A DNA stretch of 64,000 nt from Bacteroidetes bacterium HGW-Bacteroidetes-1 (GTDB lineage Bacteria; Bacteroidota; Bacteroidia; Bacteroidales; F082), in the NCBI GenBank assembly GCA_002842755.1, contig PHDU01000013.1, positions 42,014 to 106,013 of the forward strand, in the 5' to 3' direction. A program made the position numbers and the translations under genes. A model generated the notes under the pieces. It did no database searches and was not told the origin of the DNA. It saw only the letters and a list, made by a program, of their open reading frames with translations. Below are positions 35,344 through 43,410 of this stretch, one piece after another; the first letter of the stretch is position 1; each line of letters opens with the position of its first letter.

Positions 35344-36444
35344 TCAGACAATTTGATTTTCGTAGTCAAAAGCCATCATCAGTTCGATAAGCTTTTGTTC
35401 GGCCTTGTCGAGGGCGTCGGCACTTTCGTTAACAGTAACCACATAATTTGAGCATGGAAGCGTAACGAAAACATCGGCTCCGGCAGTTTCATCGATAATT
35501 GGTTTTGCCTTTGGTTTTTCACCATCTTCGATCAGCTTTGCACGAATAGCACCAGCCAATTTATTTGCATTGTCGCTGATTGCAACAGCCAAAGTTTCCA
35601 TCAGGCTGAAGGTGCGAGCTTGGTTCGATGTAATGCGCCAATTCAATAAGGCACTTGCCAAGGCTGGAATTACTTTTTCGCGTTCCTCTTTAGGAAGTAC
35701 CAAGCATTTACCAAACACATTTTCACTTTCAATCCAACCTTTTGCTTTTAAGTCCTCAATTTTATCTTTCGACAATTCGGGTTCATGTTGATTGGTTGAA
35801 ACAGAGAAAAGGGTACGAAGATCGATGGCAATATCATACACAAAAAGACCGCCAGCTCTACCAAAACCTCTTGAATCATTCTTATTTGCAATCCAGTTGC
35901 GACGGGTCAACGTCCGGTTATTGGTATCCAAAAACTCCTCGATTTCTTCATCAGATAACAGTTTGTCACCCATGCGAACTTTTACAGGATTGTTATTGGG
36001 ATTACTACTTCGATCGAAAGTCATATTTTCATAATCAACTCCAGCTAATAATGGATGTAATCCTCGCATAGCAGAGATTGATAAAGGACTCCGCCTTTTT
36101 AAAACAGATTCTTTTTCTTCACTACTATCCTTATCCTTGGCTCTCATCCATCCGCCAATTAATTGATCAACAAAAACTGGATTACAGGGAGACCATACTT
36201 CTTTTTGTTGTAATTCTTTTTTTCCATTCTTTGTGACAATTTCATAATTGAATGTAATTGGAGCCATTTGAACATTCAAATTTGATGTGAGAGCATCAAG
36301 AATTGAACGTTTCACTTGCTGACCACTAGAATAGGCAAGCCATCGGTTAAACTGCGGGTCATAATATGTTTTTTGACCTTTTTCGACACAAAATACAGTG
36401 TGTTCTGCGTGTTTTAACGCTCTTAAATAAATGTAAGCATTCAT
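35344..36444 (-). CDS. cas7: Cas7-family (DevR/Cst2-like) Cascade backbone protein
   Basis: The repeated backbone subunit of Cascade that binds crRNA. It has 366 residues. MNAYIYLRALKHAEHTVFCVE and SGQQVKRSILDALTSNLN are near the N-terminus, and SISAMRGLHPLLAG and the strand GGLFVYDIAIDLRTLFSVS are typical of the RAMP fold of DevR-type Cas7. Position agrees: it follows cas8 by 11 bases and ends the effector operon at a terminator. DevR-type members can autoregulate their operon, but no evidence for that is visible here. Subtype assignment (I-B) rests on the whole locus and not on this protein alone. Confidence 0.85.
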   Translation of the reverse strand: MNAYIYLRALKHAEHTVFCVEKGQKTYYDPQFNRWLAYSSGQQVKRSILDALTSNLNVQMAPITFNYEIVTKNGKKELQQKEVWSPCNPVFVDQLIGGWMRAKDKDSSEEKESVLKRRSPLSISAMRGLHPLLAGVDYENMTFDRSSNPNNNPVKVRMGDKLLSDEEIEEFLDTNNRTLTRRNWIANKNDSRGFGRAGGLFVYDIAIDLRTLFSVSTNQHEPELSKDKIEDLKAKGWIESENVFGKCLVLPKEEREKVIPALASALLNWRITSNQARTFSLMETLAVAISDNANKLAGAIRAKLIEDGEKPKAKPIIDETAGADVFVTLPCSNYVVTVNESADALDKAEQKLIELMMAFDYENQIV

Positions 36445-36455
36445 AGTTATTAGTT

Positions 36456-37745
36456 TTAAGATTTTTTATTTACTACTGCGTATTGAAAACGGATTAAGGT
36501 TAGAAAGTAGGGCACATTATCGACTGGCATGGTGTGAATAATTTCTGCAATTTCGGCCAGTTGATCTGTTTCTGGACTTCCTTTTACAATTTCAATTAAT
36601 GACTCGATGAACTGTTTCTTATTCACCGATGCCAATAAGTTTGTAACTTCTTGGCTCTTTTTCGTTCTTAAATCTCTATCACTCTTTGAGTAATTGCAAA
36701 GGGTTGCTGCAATATCTTGCGCTTTTTCCCATAATTGTTCATTGTTCAACATAGCTAATAACCATATTTGATAAGTGTTAAATTTGATTGTTTTGTCTTC
36801 ATTCTCTGGATTATATACTGGGATGCTCCCTTCGTCAAGGCAGTCTCTAAATCCTTTTGGCTCAAGTGCATTTACACCAATTGCCCCCATCTGACAAGCT
36901 TTTGTAAAGCCTATCGCTGTTCCAAACAATTGCTCAACTTGTTCAAGTTTGTTTGTACCAAAATACTTGTAATAGAGTTCGAAAGGTTGCCGAATGCGTG
37001 GTAATTCAAAAGGAATAAAACCTATTGTGATGTTTACTTTTACCAAACTATAGACATATGATGTCATTAGCGAGTCAGGATAATTTTGAGCAATACCAAT
37101 AAGTATTTTTGACCAAGATTCTGTTTTAACTTCTAGTCCACCTTCTTTCCCCGTTCCGATTGGAGTGAAGGATGCTGTTGGATTAGATACATCAAAGGTT
37201 CTTTTATTGTATCTGTGTGCTAACCATTGCCCATTCCAATTATTTATCTGGTTTCCTTTCAATGCAGAAGTAGTATTTAGATAATCTCGATAATGTGTCC
37301 ACCCTTCGTATAAATCTAAAAGTATTTGTGGATTATCGAATAAAATACACAAACCACCCTGCACTCCAATTCCAAAACCACTGCCAATCCAAGATTGGTA
37401 CATTTCTTCCTCTTTGAGAGGCAAATTTAGATTCGTAATTTGACCAGAGGTTGTTGCTAATACATCGAGTGAAGGAAAACCAATGGCAATACTCGCATCA
37501 GCTTCATTTTTCGATATCTTTTTAACTAAGACATCAAGTTTTAACTTTCTTTCTGCGGTTGTAGGGGCAATACCTTTTTTCAAACCTTGAACAAATGGCG
37601 AGTTTATCACCCATTGCATATATTTTTCGTGATCAAAAAATACTGAGTAATACTTTTCAACGAAAAACTCTTTTGCAGAGTAGTTGCTTTTATACTTTTC
37701 GTTGTAAGCATCCAGAAAGATTTTTCCAATATTTGCTGCTATCAT
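36456..37745 (-). CDS. cas8: Cas8-family large Cascade subunit (by position)
   Basis: The large subunit that recognises the PAM and recruits Cas3. It has 429 residues, in the size range of short Cas8 proteins. Sequence evidence is weaker than for its neighbours: ITIGFIPFELPRIRQPFELYYKYFG and AMLNNEQLWEKAQDIA recall Cas8-type regions, and the CxxC pairs of the Cas_CXXC_CXXC form are absent. The assignment is mainly from position between cas3 (12-base gap) and cas7 (11-base gap), where every type I-B locus carries the large subunit. Cas8 sequences diverge strongly, so the subtype remains open. Confidence 0.7.
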   Translation of the reverse strand: MIAANIGKIFLDAYNEKYKSNYSAKEFFVEKYYSVFFDHEKYMQWVINSPFVQGLKKGIAPTTAERKLKLDVLVKKISKNEADASIAIGFPSLDVLATTSGQITNLNLPLKEEEMYQSWIGSGFGIGVQGGLCILFDNPQILLDLYEGWTHYRDYLNTTSALKGNQINNWNGQWLAHRYNKRTFDVSNPTASFTPIGTGKEGGLEVKTESWSKILIGIAQNYPDSLMTSYVYSLVKVNITIGFIPFELPRIRQPFELYYKYFGTNKLEQVEQLFGTAIGFTKACQMGAIGVNALEPKGFRDCLDEGSIPVYNPENEDKTIKFNTYQIWLLAMLNNEQLWEKAQDIAATLCNYSKSDRDLRTKKSQEVTNLLASVNKKQFIESLIEIVKGSPETDQLAEIAEIIHTMPVDNVPYFLTLIRFQYAVVNKKS

Positions 37746-37757
37746 ATCTTTTGTGTT

Positions 37758-39899
37758 TTATAAAAATCGTAATGAAACATTGTAAAACTCGGGTTTGGCA
37801 AATTCAACCAGAAAGCCCGACTCATTATCGTAAGCTTTTGATGGAATGACAAAGGGTTTTGAGCCGTTGGCCGATTTGTCCAAACCCCGATATGCCACTG
37901 ATCGGTACGAAACCGGAATTTCCATTCTTGCCTGCTCTTCATAAGGCGAAGTGTCGTAAAGGACTTTGTCTGCTTCGTCGATACAGGCAACCGAATCAAT
38001 ATCCAGCGTTTCCAGAAGTGCCGATTTTGAGTTGTGCCAAAGTTCTTTGATCATCCATTTTCCATCTTTGAACACGGCATTCAAGTCGATGTTGACAAAT
38101 TCAATAGAGGGATAAACGGAATCGATCATCGATTGCGCCTCCCGTTCTTTCATCAAATTGCCATTGGGCAAAGCCTCATAAGTTCGTTGCAATACTTCCA
38201 ATCCATAAGGCAAAGCACCGGTTTTTTCGGTGGGCGGTGCAAGTACATAAATGGGTTTGTAGTGTCCAATTGTTTCTTTTGAACGCTTGCGGTTAATTCG
38301 TCCAAAGCGCTGAATCAACGCATCAATAGGGGCACATTCGGTAACCATCAGGTCGAAACTAATGTCTAAGCTAACTTCAACAACTTGGGTTGAAACCACC
38401 AAGCAAGCCTCGGTGCTGTTGTTGTAAATGTTTCGCAGATCAGATTCTAATTGGCTTCGCACTCCTCGTTTGAACCTGCTATGCACTAACATTTTTTCAA
38501 CACATGGATACTTTTCAGATAGATCACTAAATAGAGACTGAGCCCGTTTCACCTGATTGCAAACCAGAAGGATTTTTTGATTTTGCTGGATTGCTTCATC
38601 AATATCGTTGCTCAAGGATTCAATTGAATCGGCTTTGTGGATAATGTGCCTGTTGAAAGAATCCAAAACCTCATTGGTAAGTTTCACCTCGTAAATATTG
38701 TCTGTCCCTCCCAGAATTTCAATTAGTCGGTTGTATAAAACAGTTGGCATTGTTGCAGTTCCAATATGCACTCGGCAACCAATATTGCATAGAATTTCAA
38801 CAATTTTTAAAACAATGGCTTGTGTTGTTTCGGAATAAGTATGAATCTCATCGAGTATTATATCGCACCCTTTGATATCAGCAATCATGGCTTCGTAGCC
38901 TTTTGTCGCAAATACCAAAGAAGCCATTTGGTGCGGAGTAAGCACTTTAACCGAAGCTCCGATGTGACGCTGAAGTATCTTTTCTTCAATCGTCCCATTC
39001 TCCAACTTGATACTTGAAGCCGCATGTAGCAAACGAACATCGGCATCGGTATTTTTCAAATCGGCTTTAATTCTTTCGTACATGGCGTTAATCGATGCTT
39101 GAAATGGCAGGGTATAAAACACGCGCCCGTTACAACGGCAAATCAGAAAGTCGGTTTTCCCGGCTCCAGTTGGAGCTGTAACCAATGTGTGTTTGCGTTT
39201 ATCATCTGTCGAAATCAACGATAACGGATACAACTCACTTTTTCGAGAGTGGTAATAGCTCAAATCAGGTACAACAAAAAGTTTTCGCTCCAATGGTTTA
39301 ATGTAGCCGCTCATAGCCGAGGCCAAATGGTCGGCGGCAATCAAAACGCCTTTCCATTGCGGATAACCATACTTTTTGGATTGGCAATAATCAACTACTT
39401 CGTAAAAACTCTCCTTGGCTTGGTGAATAGAGATTGGCTTGGTTTCAAAATTGAAATGTTCCAGTATAGAAAGTGCATCCTTGCTCCAATCATCAAAACC
39501 TTTAATGTGCTTTTCAAAACACTCAGGGTCATTTTCATCCAAGTCAAGCAAGCCTTTGGCACCTGCATCCTTATAAATCGATTTGTGGTGAGCCACAATC
39601 ATGTCAATTACAAAATACTTTTCTTCTTCATTTAAAATTGAAATGAAAAACAGGGATGCCAATTCATGCCGGAACACGAATCCGGGAGAACGTTGGAAAT
39701 TCTTTTTCAATGTTTTTTGAAAAAGTGAACTCGCCTTGCCAATGTCGTGGAGAATAGCACCCTTTCTGGCAATCGATGTATCTAAACCTAGATGCTGTGC
39801 TACCTTTTCGGAGAGCAGGGCAACTTCGGATAAATGCTGAACCAACGTAACACGCCCGTTCTCTTCCCTTTTGGCTAATATGTGGTCGAGGTTTTTCAT
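37758..39899 (-). CDS. cas3: CRISPR-associated helicase-nuclease Cas3
   Basis: Degrades target DNA after Cascade binding. It has 713 residues. The HD nuclease domain (about 1-230) carries HLSEVALLS, ILHDIGKASS, FRHELASLF and IVAHHKSIYK. The SF2 helicase follows: Walker A LVTAPTGAGKTDFLI (near 235), DEIH box IILDEIHTYSE, HIGTATMP, STQVVEVSLDISFD and LIQRFGRINRK. All motifs are intact, so interference should be functional. The cas5 stop TGA overlaps this ATG (39899) by one base, giving tight coupling; a GTG at 39902 is an alternative start. It precedes cas8 by 12 bases. Confidence 0.95.
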   Translation of the reverse strand: MKNLDHILAKREENGRVTLVQHLSEVALLSEKVAQHLGLDTSIARKGAILHDIGKASSLFQKTLKKNFQRSPGFVFRHELASLFFISILNEEEKYFVIDMIVAHHKSIYKDAGAKGLLDLDENDPECFEKHIKGFDDWSKDALSILEHFNFETKPISIHQAKESFYEVVDYCQSKKYGYPQWKGVLIAADHLASAMSGYIKPLERKLFVVPDLSYYHSRKSELYPLSLISTDDKRKHTLVTAPTGAGKTDFLICRCNGRVFYTLPFQASINAMYERIKADLKNTDADVRLLHAASSIKLENGTIEEKILQRHIGASVKVLTPHQMASLVFATKGYEAMIADIKGCDIILDEIHTYSETTQAIVLKIVEILCNIGCRVHIGTATMPTVLYNRLIEILGGTDNIYEVKLTNEVLDSFNRHIIHKADSIESLSNDIDEAIQQNQKILLVCNQVKRAQSLFSDLSEKYPCVEKMLVHSRFKRGVRSQLESDLRNIYNNSTEACLVVSTQVVEVSLDISFDLMVTECAPIDALIQRFGRINRKRSKETIGHYKPIYVLAPPTEKTGALPYGLEVLQRTYEALPNGNLMKEREAQSMIDSVYPSIEFVNIDLNAVFKDGKWMIKELWHNSKSALLETLDIDSVACIDEADKVLYDTSPYEEQARMEIPVSYRSVAYRGLDKSANGSKPFVIPSKAYDNESGFLVEFAKPEFYNVSLRFL

Positions 39900-40444
39900 C
39901 ACATTCCACTAACGGGTTTGCCTGCAATTTCTAACCATCCATACATGGGTTTCGCCTCATCGAACCGATTAAAGCCTACCAAAAACGACTTTTCATTTTC
40001 GCCAAACCGCAATTCAAATCCGGTTAGTTGGTCAAATTCCTTTTCTTTCATTTGTTTTATCTCCGAGTCGGGGAACAGCACATCTTCATTTCGGCACAAG
40101 CAAATATGTTGCTTTGCACTTTTTTGAGCTTCATCCTCTTTCGCGAATGCCAAGTAAAGAATCGGGTTTATCATTACCCCACGTTCAAGGATGGATTGTT
40201 TGCGAACCATCATTTTCTGTTGGGTTTTCTTCTCCCAACCCCGTGTTTGCGTTTGTTCTTGTTGCACACTGATTGACGAATAGGTCAACTTGTGCCGAAC
40301 GATGGAACTAACTTCCAATTTTTGTCTTATTCCCTCAATTATTGATGGAGTAAGAAATTGCTGACTAAATGTTTTGCCATCTCTCACTGCCGTCCAGGGC
40401 TTGATAAACCCAAAAGGACCTGAATATTTTACGATGTATAACAT
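39899..40444 (-). CDS. cas5: CRISPR-associated protein Cas5
   Basis: A Cascade subunit that caps the 5' handle of crRNA. It has 181 residues, short for Cas5. Seen: GPFGFIKPWTAVRDG near the N-terminus, the block LTPSIIEGIRQKLE, and GWLEIAGK near the end. Overlap with cas3 by one base and the order cas5-cas3-cas8-cas7 agree with the assignment. Upstream, a REP-type palindrome and an HUH transposase separate it from cas6. Its own promoter may lie in the 74 bases before 40444, or it may depend on readthrough from cas6. The exact Cas5 subfamily (t, h or b) cannot be decided by eye. Confidence 0.88.
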   Translation of the reverse strand: MLYIVKYSGPFGFIKPWTAVRDGKTFSQQFLTPSIIEGIRQKLEVSSIVRHKLTYSSISVQQEQTQTRGWEKKTQQKMMVRKQSILERGVMINPILYLAFAKEDEAQKSAKQHICLCRNEDVLFPDSEIKQMKEKEFDQLTGFELRFGENEKSFLVGFNRFDEAKPMYGWLEIAGKPVSGM

Positions 40445-40483
40445 ATCTGCATAAATTGTATTTATTAGAAGTTTGTTGTTTTT

Positions 40484-40506
40484 GACAGGTTTTTAAAACC
40501 TGTCAG
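40484..40506. repeat. REP-like inverted repeat beside the HUH transposase gene
   Basis: TGACAGGTTTT (40484-40494), one loop base, then AAAACCTGTCA (40496-40506) form a perfect 11-bp inverted repeat, 12 bases beyond the transposase stop. Its core matches the palindrome inside the transposase gene (40871-40909). A half-arm, CTGTCAGGTTTTA, also occurs at 32431-32443 between cas4 and orf477. Confidence 0.85.
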
Positions 40507-40518
40507 GTCTGTAGATCG

Positions 40519-41121
40519 TTACATTTCCAACCATTGCTCAATTTCCTCTCTTTCGATTTTCTGTTCGTGAACGGCTTTAAAATTTGTTTGATCATCGAAC
40601 CATCCCATTACTGCCTCGCGCTTTAATTTTGTTGGTTTTATTGAAGCGCAGGTAAGATAGGAACTCCAAGGGTATTCCAACGGATGTTCGCAAAAGCCGT
40701 GGTGTACAGGATTGTTGTGTATATAAAGAACAATCTGCCGCAGGTAGTTGTCATTATCAATCAACTTTCGTTTAAATGGACGCTCGAACAGGGCACCGCG
40801 GGTTTCGTGGTATTTGTTGTAAGCCTTTGTATATGCGTTAAATAAATTGGAAAAATGTTGGTGCAGCGGTTTTAAACCTGACAGGTTTTCGAAACCTGTC
40901 AGGTTTAAACATTCTTCAACATTCCTTATCTTCACCAACAAATGAAAATGGTTCTTCATTAGCACCCATGCATATGTTTCGGCTACTGCAGAAATATATT
41001 TATCATATAGTCCCAAAAAATATTCATAATTGTCGGGAGTGCGGAACAAATCACGCCCACCGACACTATGATTGTAGATGTGGTAAAAGTGGTTGTATTC
41101 AAGTTGTTCAAATTGTTGCAT
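40519..41121 (-). CDS. REP-associated tyrosine (HUH, Y1) transposase
   Basis: A 200-residue single-strand transposase/nickase of the TnpA-REP group (Y1_Tnp fold). The start FYHIYNHSVGGRDLF, the HUH motif MKNHFHLLVK (His-Phe-His) and the end LYIHNNPVHHGFCEHPLEYPWSSY are typical. The Tyr nucleophile is expected near YNKYHETRGALFERPFKRK. Such proteins spread palindromic REP elements. It is inserted between cas6 (27-base gap) and cas5 on the same strand. A 13-residue segment, LNLTGFENLSGLK, is encoded exactly by a 39-base palindrome of REP type, an in-frame acquisition in a variable loop. It is a domesticated or mobile element and not a Cas gene. Confidence 0.9.
   Translation of the reverse strand: MQQFEQLEYNHFYHIYNHSVGGRDLFRTPDNYEYFLGLYDKYISAVAETYAWVLMKNHFHLLVKIRNVEECLNLTGFENLSGLKPLHQHFSNLFNAYTKAYNKYHETRGALFERPFKRKLIDNDNYLRQIVLYIHNNPVHHGFCEHPLEYPWSSYLTCASIKPTKLKREAVMGWFDDQTNFKAVHEQKIEREEIEQWLEM
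40871..40909. repeat. 39-base perfect palindrome in frame within the transposase gene
   Basis: Arms TTTAAACCTGACAGGTTT (40871-40888) and AAACCTGTCAGGTTTAAA (40892-40909) are exact inverted repeats with loop TCG. The whole is 39 bases, so it adds 13 codons with no frame change. It is the extended form of the REP-like element at 40484-40506. Confidence 0.9.
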
Positions 41122-41148
41122 AGGTTGTTGTTTTTTCCCAACGAATCA

Positions 41149-41805
41149 TTACTTAATTGCACCAAACCCAATACCAGTTGAATTTCCGAGTCCGACGTTC
41201 CAAGCAAACAATTTCGTTTCAGGTTTTCCTTTGATCAATACTGAACACCAATTCGCTTTGTTATCTACTCCATTGTAGGTTATCTTTTTTGTTCCAGCTT
41301 TGGGATAATTTAAGTCAAACACTATTTTTAAATCATCATCTTTTAGCCCGACTATTTTCATCTTTGTTTCCAAAGTTTCTTTTAGAAAGACGTTCGCACG
41401 GGAATCAGTGTATAGAATATGATCAACTCTGCCATCAAAACTCCTTTTAATAAATATCGGGCTTGCAGCATAGAAGCGTTCCCTGTTTGAAAAATCAGGA
41501 TCTTCTTCAATGATCAATTCTTTGACATTCAAACCATGAAACATTGAGGCATCCTGTTGAACGCCCTTTAAAATTTTTTTTAACAACTCCTCCTTAAACG
41601 AGCTAATGAAGAAAAGACTATCCTTTTCAAATTTCAATCCTTTTGGCGTAGCTTTCGCTCCTTCTAATTGCGAAAAAGAGTACAATGATACTTTTCCGTG
41701 TTCGTTATTATAGCCAATCCATTTGTGAATTACACCAGTTAAAAGTGTTTGATGTTCATATGGAATTGTTATGCCTTGGGCTGCTATTTTCAAGTAAATT
41801 CTCAT
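41149..41805 (-). CDS. cas6: CRISPR RNA endoribonuclease Cas6
   Basis: Cuts pre-crRNA in the repeats and leaves the 8-base handle. It has 218 residues. The N-terminal strand and helix (MRIYLKIAAQGITIPYEHQTLLTGVIHKWIG) and the C-terminal Gly-rich loop (WNVGLGNSTGIGFGAIK) are typical of Cas6. SFSQLEGAK and RFYAASPIFI also match family blocks. It begins 32 bases downstream of the stop of a 31-codon remnant of a different cas6 copy. It is separated from cas5 by the HUH transposase. The catalytic residues vary in this family and are not assigned. Confidence 0.88.
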   Translation of the reverse strand: MRIYLKIAAQGITIPYEHQTLLTGVIHKWIGYNNEHGKVSLYSFSQLEGAKATPKGLKFEKDSLFFISSFKEELLKKILKGVQQDASMFHGLNVKELIIEEDPDFSNRERFYAASPIFIKRSFDGRVDHILYTDSRANVFLKETLETKMKIVGLKDDDLKIVFDLNYPKAGTKKITYNGVDNKANWCSVLIKGKPETKLFAWNVGLGNSTGIGFGAIK

Positions 41806-41836
41806 TTTAACTTATTTTTTTTGCGACTTAATTTCA

Positions 41837-41932
41837 TTATTTATAAATCCACCCCGACAACGCATACTGATAGTTGATCGGGAGCAGTTTTCTACTCATA
41901 TCCGTTGCTTGAAGTGTGATGCGGAATTTCAT
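41837..41932 (-). pseudogene. Truncated N-terminus of a second cas6
   Basis: A 31-codon open frame from ATG 41932 to TAA 41839 encodes MKFRITLQATDMSR and then LLPINYQYALSGWIYK. This is the standard Cas6 start, a first beta strand followed by the LPxNYQYxLSxWIYK helix, and it stops where the protein would continue. It is distinct in sequence from the intact cas6 just downstream, so it is a separate copy that lost its remainder and not a frameshift of that gene. It may still be transcribed as leader of the cas operon. A functional micropeptide is possible but unlikely. Confidence 0.7.
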
Positions 41933-42015
41933 TGTATAATTACTCCTTTATTATATGTGATTTTCATTTTTTGGCACCTTACATGTTACTGGTGTAGCTT
42001 TTGGTATAAAGCCCA

Positions 42016-42023
42016 CAAATCTA
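42016..42023 (-). promoter_or_regulatory. Possible -7 element upstream of cas6
   Basis: Plus-strand CAAATCTA reads TAGATTTG on the minus strand, fitting TAnnTTTG. It lies between the WYL-regulator stop and the cas6 remnant. No -33 element is clear. Confidence 0.35.
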
Positions 42024-42031
42024 CATTTCAC

Positions 42032-42943
42032 TTACGACAACCAGTGTCGCAACTCAGTTTTTTTTATTTTTTCTTTTAGATATTCTTTAAGCGCTTGTGG
42101 TTCAATTACTTTTATTTCATCTAACAAGCCTAAAACAAATCGTCCTACTCCTTCAAGCGCATAAACTTCACCGCAAAAGTGATTTTTTTTACCTTTTATT
42201 GTTAGGCATGTGACTGCGTCAGGGTACTCTTCACATAAAAGTTGGCGTGCGCGTTGACTAAGCAGGAGCTCAACATAGAATGGCTGATCACCTGTTAATC
42301 CAAACACATCCAGTCGCGATCGCAAATGCTGCGACTCAAACTCCCATTTTTTACCAGTCAGGACTACATCCTGAATCCTGTCTGTTTTAAAAACTTTCAT
42401 CTTTGCTGTTAAAGGTTCGAAAGCACTCAGATACCGGTAATACTTCTGAAACCTTACTGGCTCCACAAGTCGATCGCCTTTACTGTTGCTATTAGCCGAT
42501 TCGTATCCCTTTAAAAGTACTTGCTCTTTGTTTTGCAGCGCAAGCCTGATACGCGTGATCACCAAAGATTGATTGAGATTCGACATTGTTTCAGCTAACT
42601 CATCAAGATCGGTAAGGGCATACAACTTGTCCAAAAGAAGATGTTGAATTGCTCCTTGAGCCGGATTATTGAGTAGCGCATTTCGTATGATCGTGGCCTC
42701 TTCCAGACTGAATGCGATAAGTTCTTCAGGCAATAATTTATGCTTTCCGGCATTGCGTATATAAAAACGAGACCCCTCCTGGCTGATGTGGAAACCAATA
42801 TCCCTCAATAGTAAAATATGACGCTCAATCGTTCTTATTGACACACTAAATTGATCAGCCATCTCCTGTTTTTCACAACCAAAAGGAGAGCGCAACCTGA
42901 CAATAAAATGCAGAAGACGGGAAATTTTTCGATGTTCGGGCAT
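42032..42943 (-). CDS. WYL-domain transcriptional regulator (HTH-WYL)
   Basis: A 303-residue DNA-binding regulator. The N-terminal winged helix-turn-helix (about 1-70: KQEMADQFSVSIRTIERHILLLRDIGFHI) is followed by a WYL domain (about 130-230, with QNKEQVLLKGYES, VRFQKYYRYLSAF, and FKTDRIQDVVLTGKKWEF) and a WCX-like C-terminus. WYL regulators bind nucleic-acid or nucleotide ligands and are often attached to CRISPR-Cas and other defence loci. It is the outermost gene on the leftward strand before the cas genes, 227 bases upstream of the intact cas6, so regulation of the cas genes is plausible but not proved. A perfect 18-bp palindrome lies 62 bases upstream of its start. Confidence 0.88.
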   Translation of the reverse strand: MPEHRKISRLLHFIVRLRSPFGCEKQEMADQFSVSIRTIERHILLLRDIGFHISQEGSRFYIRNAGKHKLLPEELIAFSLEEATIIRNALLNNPAQGAIQHLLLDKLYALTDLDELAETMSNLNQSLVITRIRLALQNKEQVLLKGYESANSNSKGDRLVEPVRFQKYYRYLSAFEPLTAKMKVFKTDRIQDVVLTGKKWEFESQHLRSRLDVFGLTGDQPFYVELLLSQRARQLLCEEYPDAVTCLTIKGKKNHFCGEVYALEGVGRFVLGLLDEIKVIEPQALKEYLKEKIKKTELRHWLS

Positions 42944-43004
42944 TGACTTAAACTTTTATTAGCATGAATATCACAGAAATTAATACTTTGACAATTTTAG
43001 TATC

Positions 43005-43022
43005 CATAAAGCATGCTTTATG
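43005..43022. promoter_or_regulatory. 18-bp perfect palindrome, candidate operator
   Basis: CATAAAGCATGCTTTATG is a perfect palindrome, flanked by TATC and (after one base) GATA, which extends the symmetry loosely. It lies 62 bases upstream of the WYL-regulator start. Size and symmetry fit a dimeric regulator site; binding by the WYL protein is inferred. Confidence 0.5.
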
Positions 43023-43383
43023 AGATACCCGAATTACCAGTATAATCTGCAGGTATTTAAGCAGGCCAAAGATGCGACTGCTATTGGGTTTATGTACTTT
43101 CATCAGATCAGATTAATTAATTAAATTGCCTCAAAAATACTGCCCCGTTAATTTGCAAGCAACCCACTGATGAAATCGTTTGGTAAAGATAATTTTATTA
43201 TTGCATTTTACAAATACTTCCAATAATTTGTAACGCCTATAAATTAAGGAGAATTGAAGAAACCAGGACTTAAAAATTTATAGCGTCAAATTTGACAAAG
43301 TTTTTTGAAAACTCCCTTATCATATGACAGGTCAATGTTTAAAAGTCATCTTTCATCTTATCATATGCACCGTACTTTTAATG

Positions 43384-43391
43384 TAAATTTG
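43384..43391 (+). promoter_or_regulatory. -7 promoter element before the glycoside hydrolase gene
   Basis: TAAATTTG fits TAnnTTTG. With start at the second Met (43411) the leader would be about 14 bases; a start at 43399 would be almost leaderless. This favours 43411. No -33 TTTG is seen at normal spacing. Confidence 0.45.
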
Positions 43392-43410
43392 TTCATCAAT
43401 GGAACAAACA

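Larger units (their letters stand above)
42944..43410. other. Divergent intergenic region with a palindrome and a promoter element
   Basis: No gene is supported in these roughly 460 AT-rich bases between the leftward WYL gene and the rightward glycosidase gene. The stretch contains the 18-bp palindrome at 43005-43022 and a -7 element at 43384-43391. AATTAATTAATTAAAT-type A/T runs occur near 43110-43125. Confidence 0.5.
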
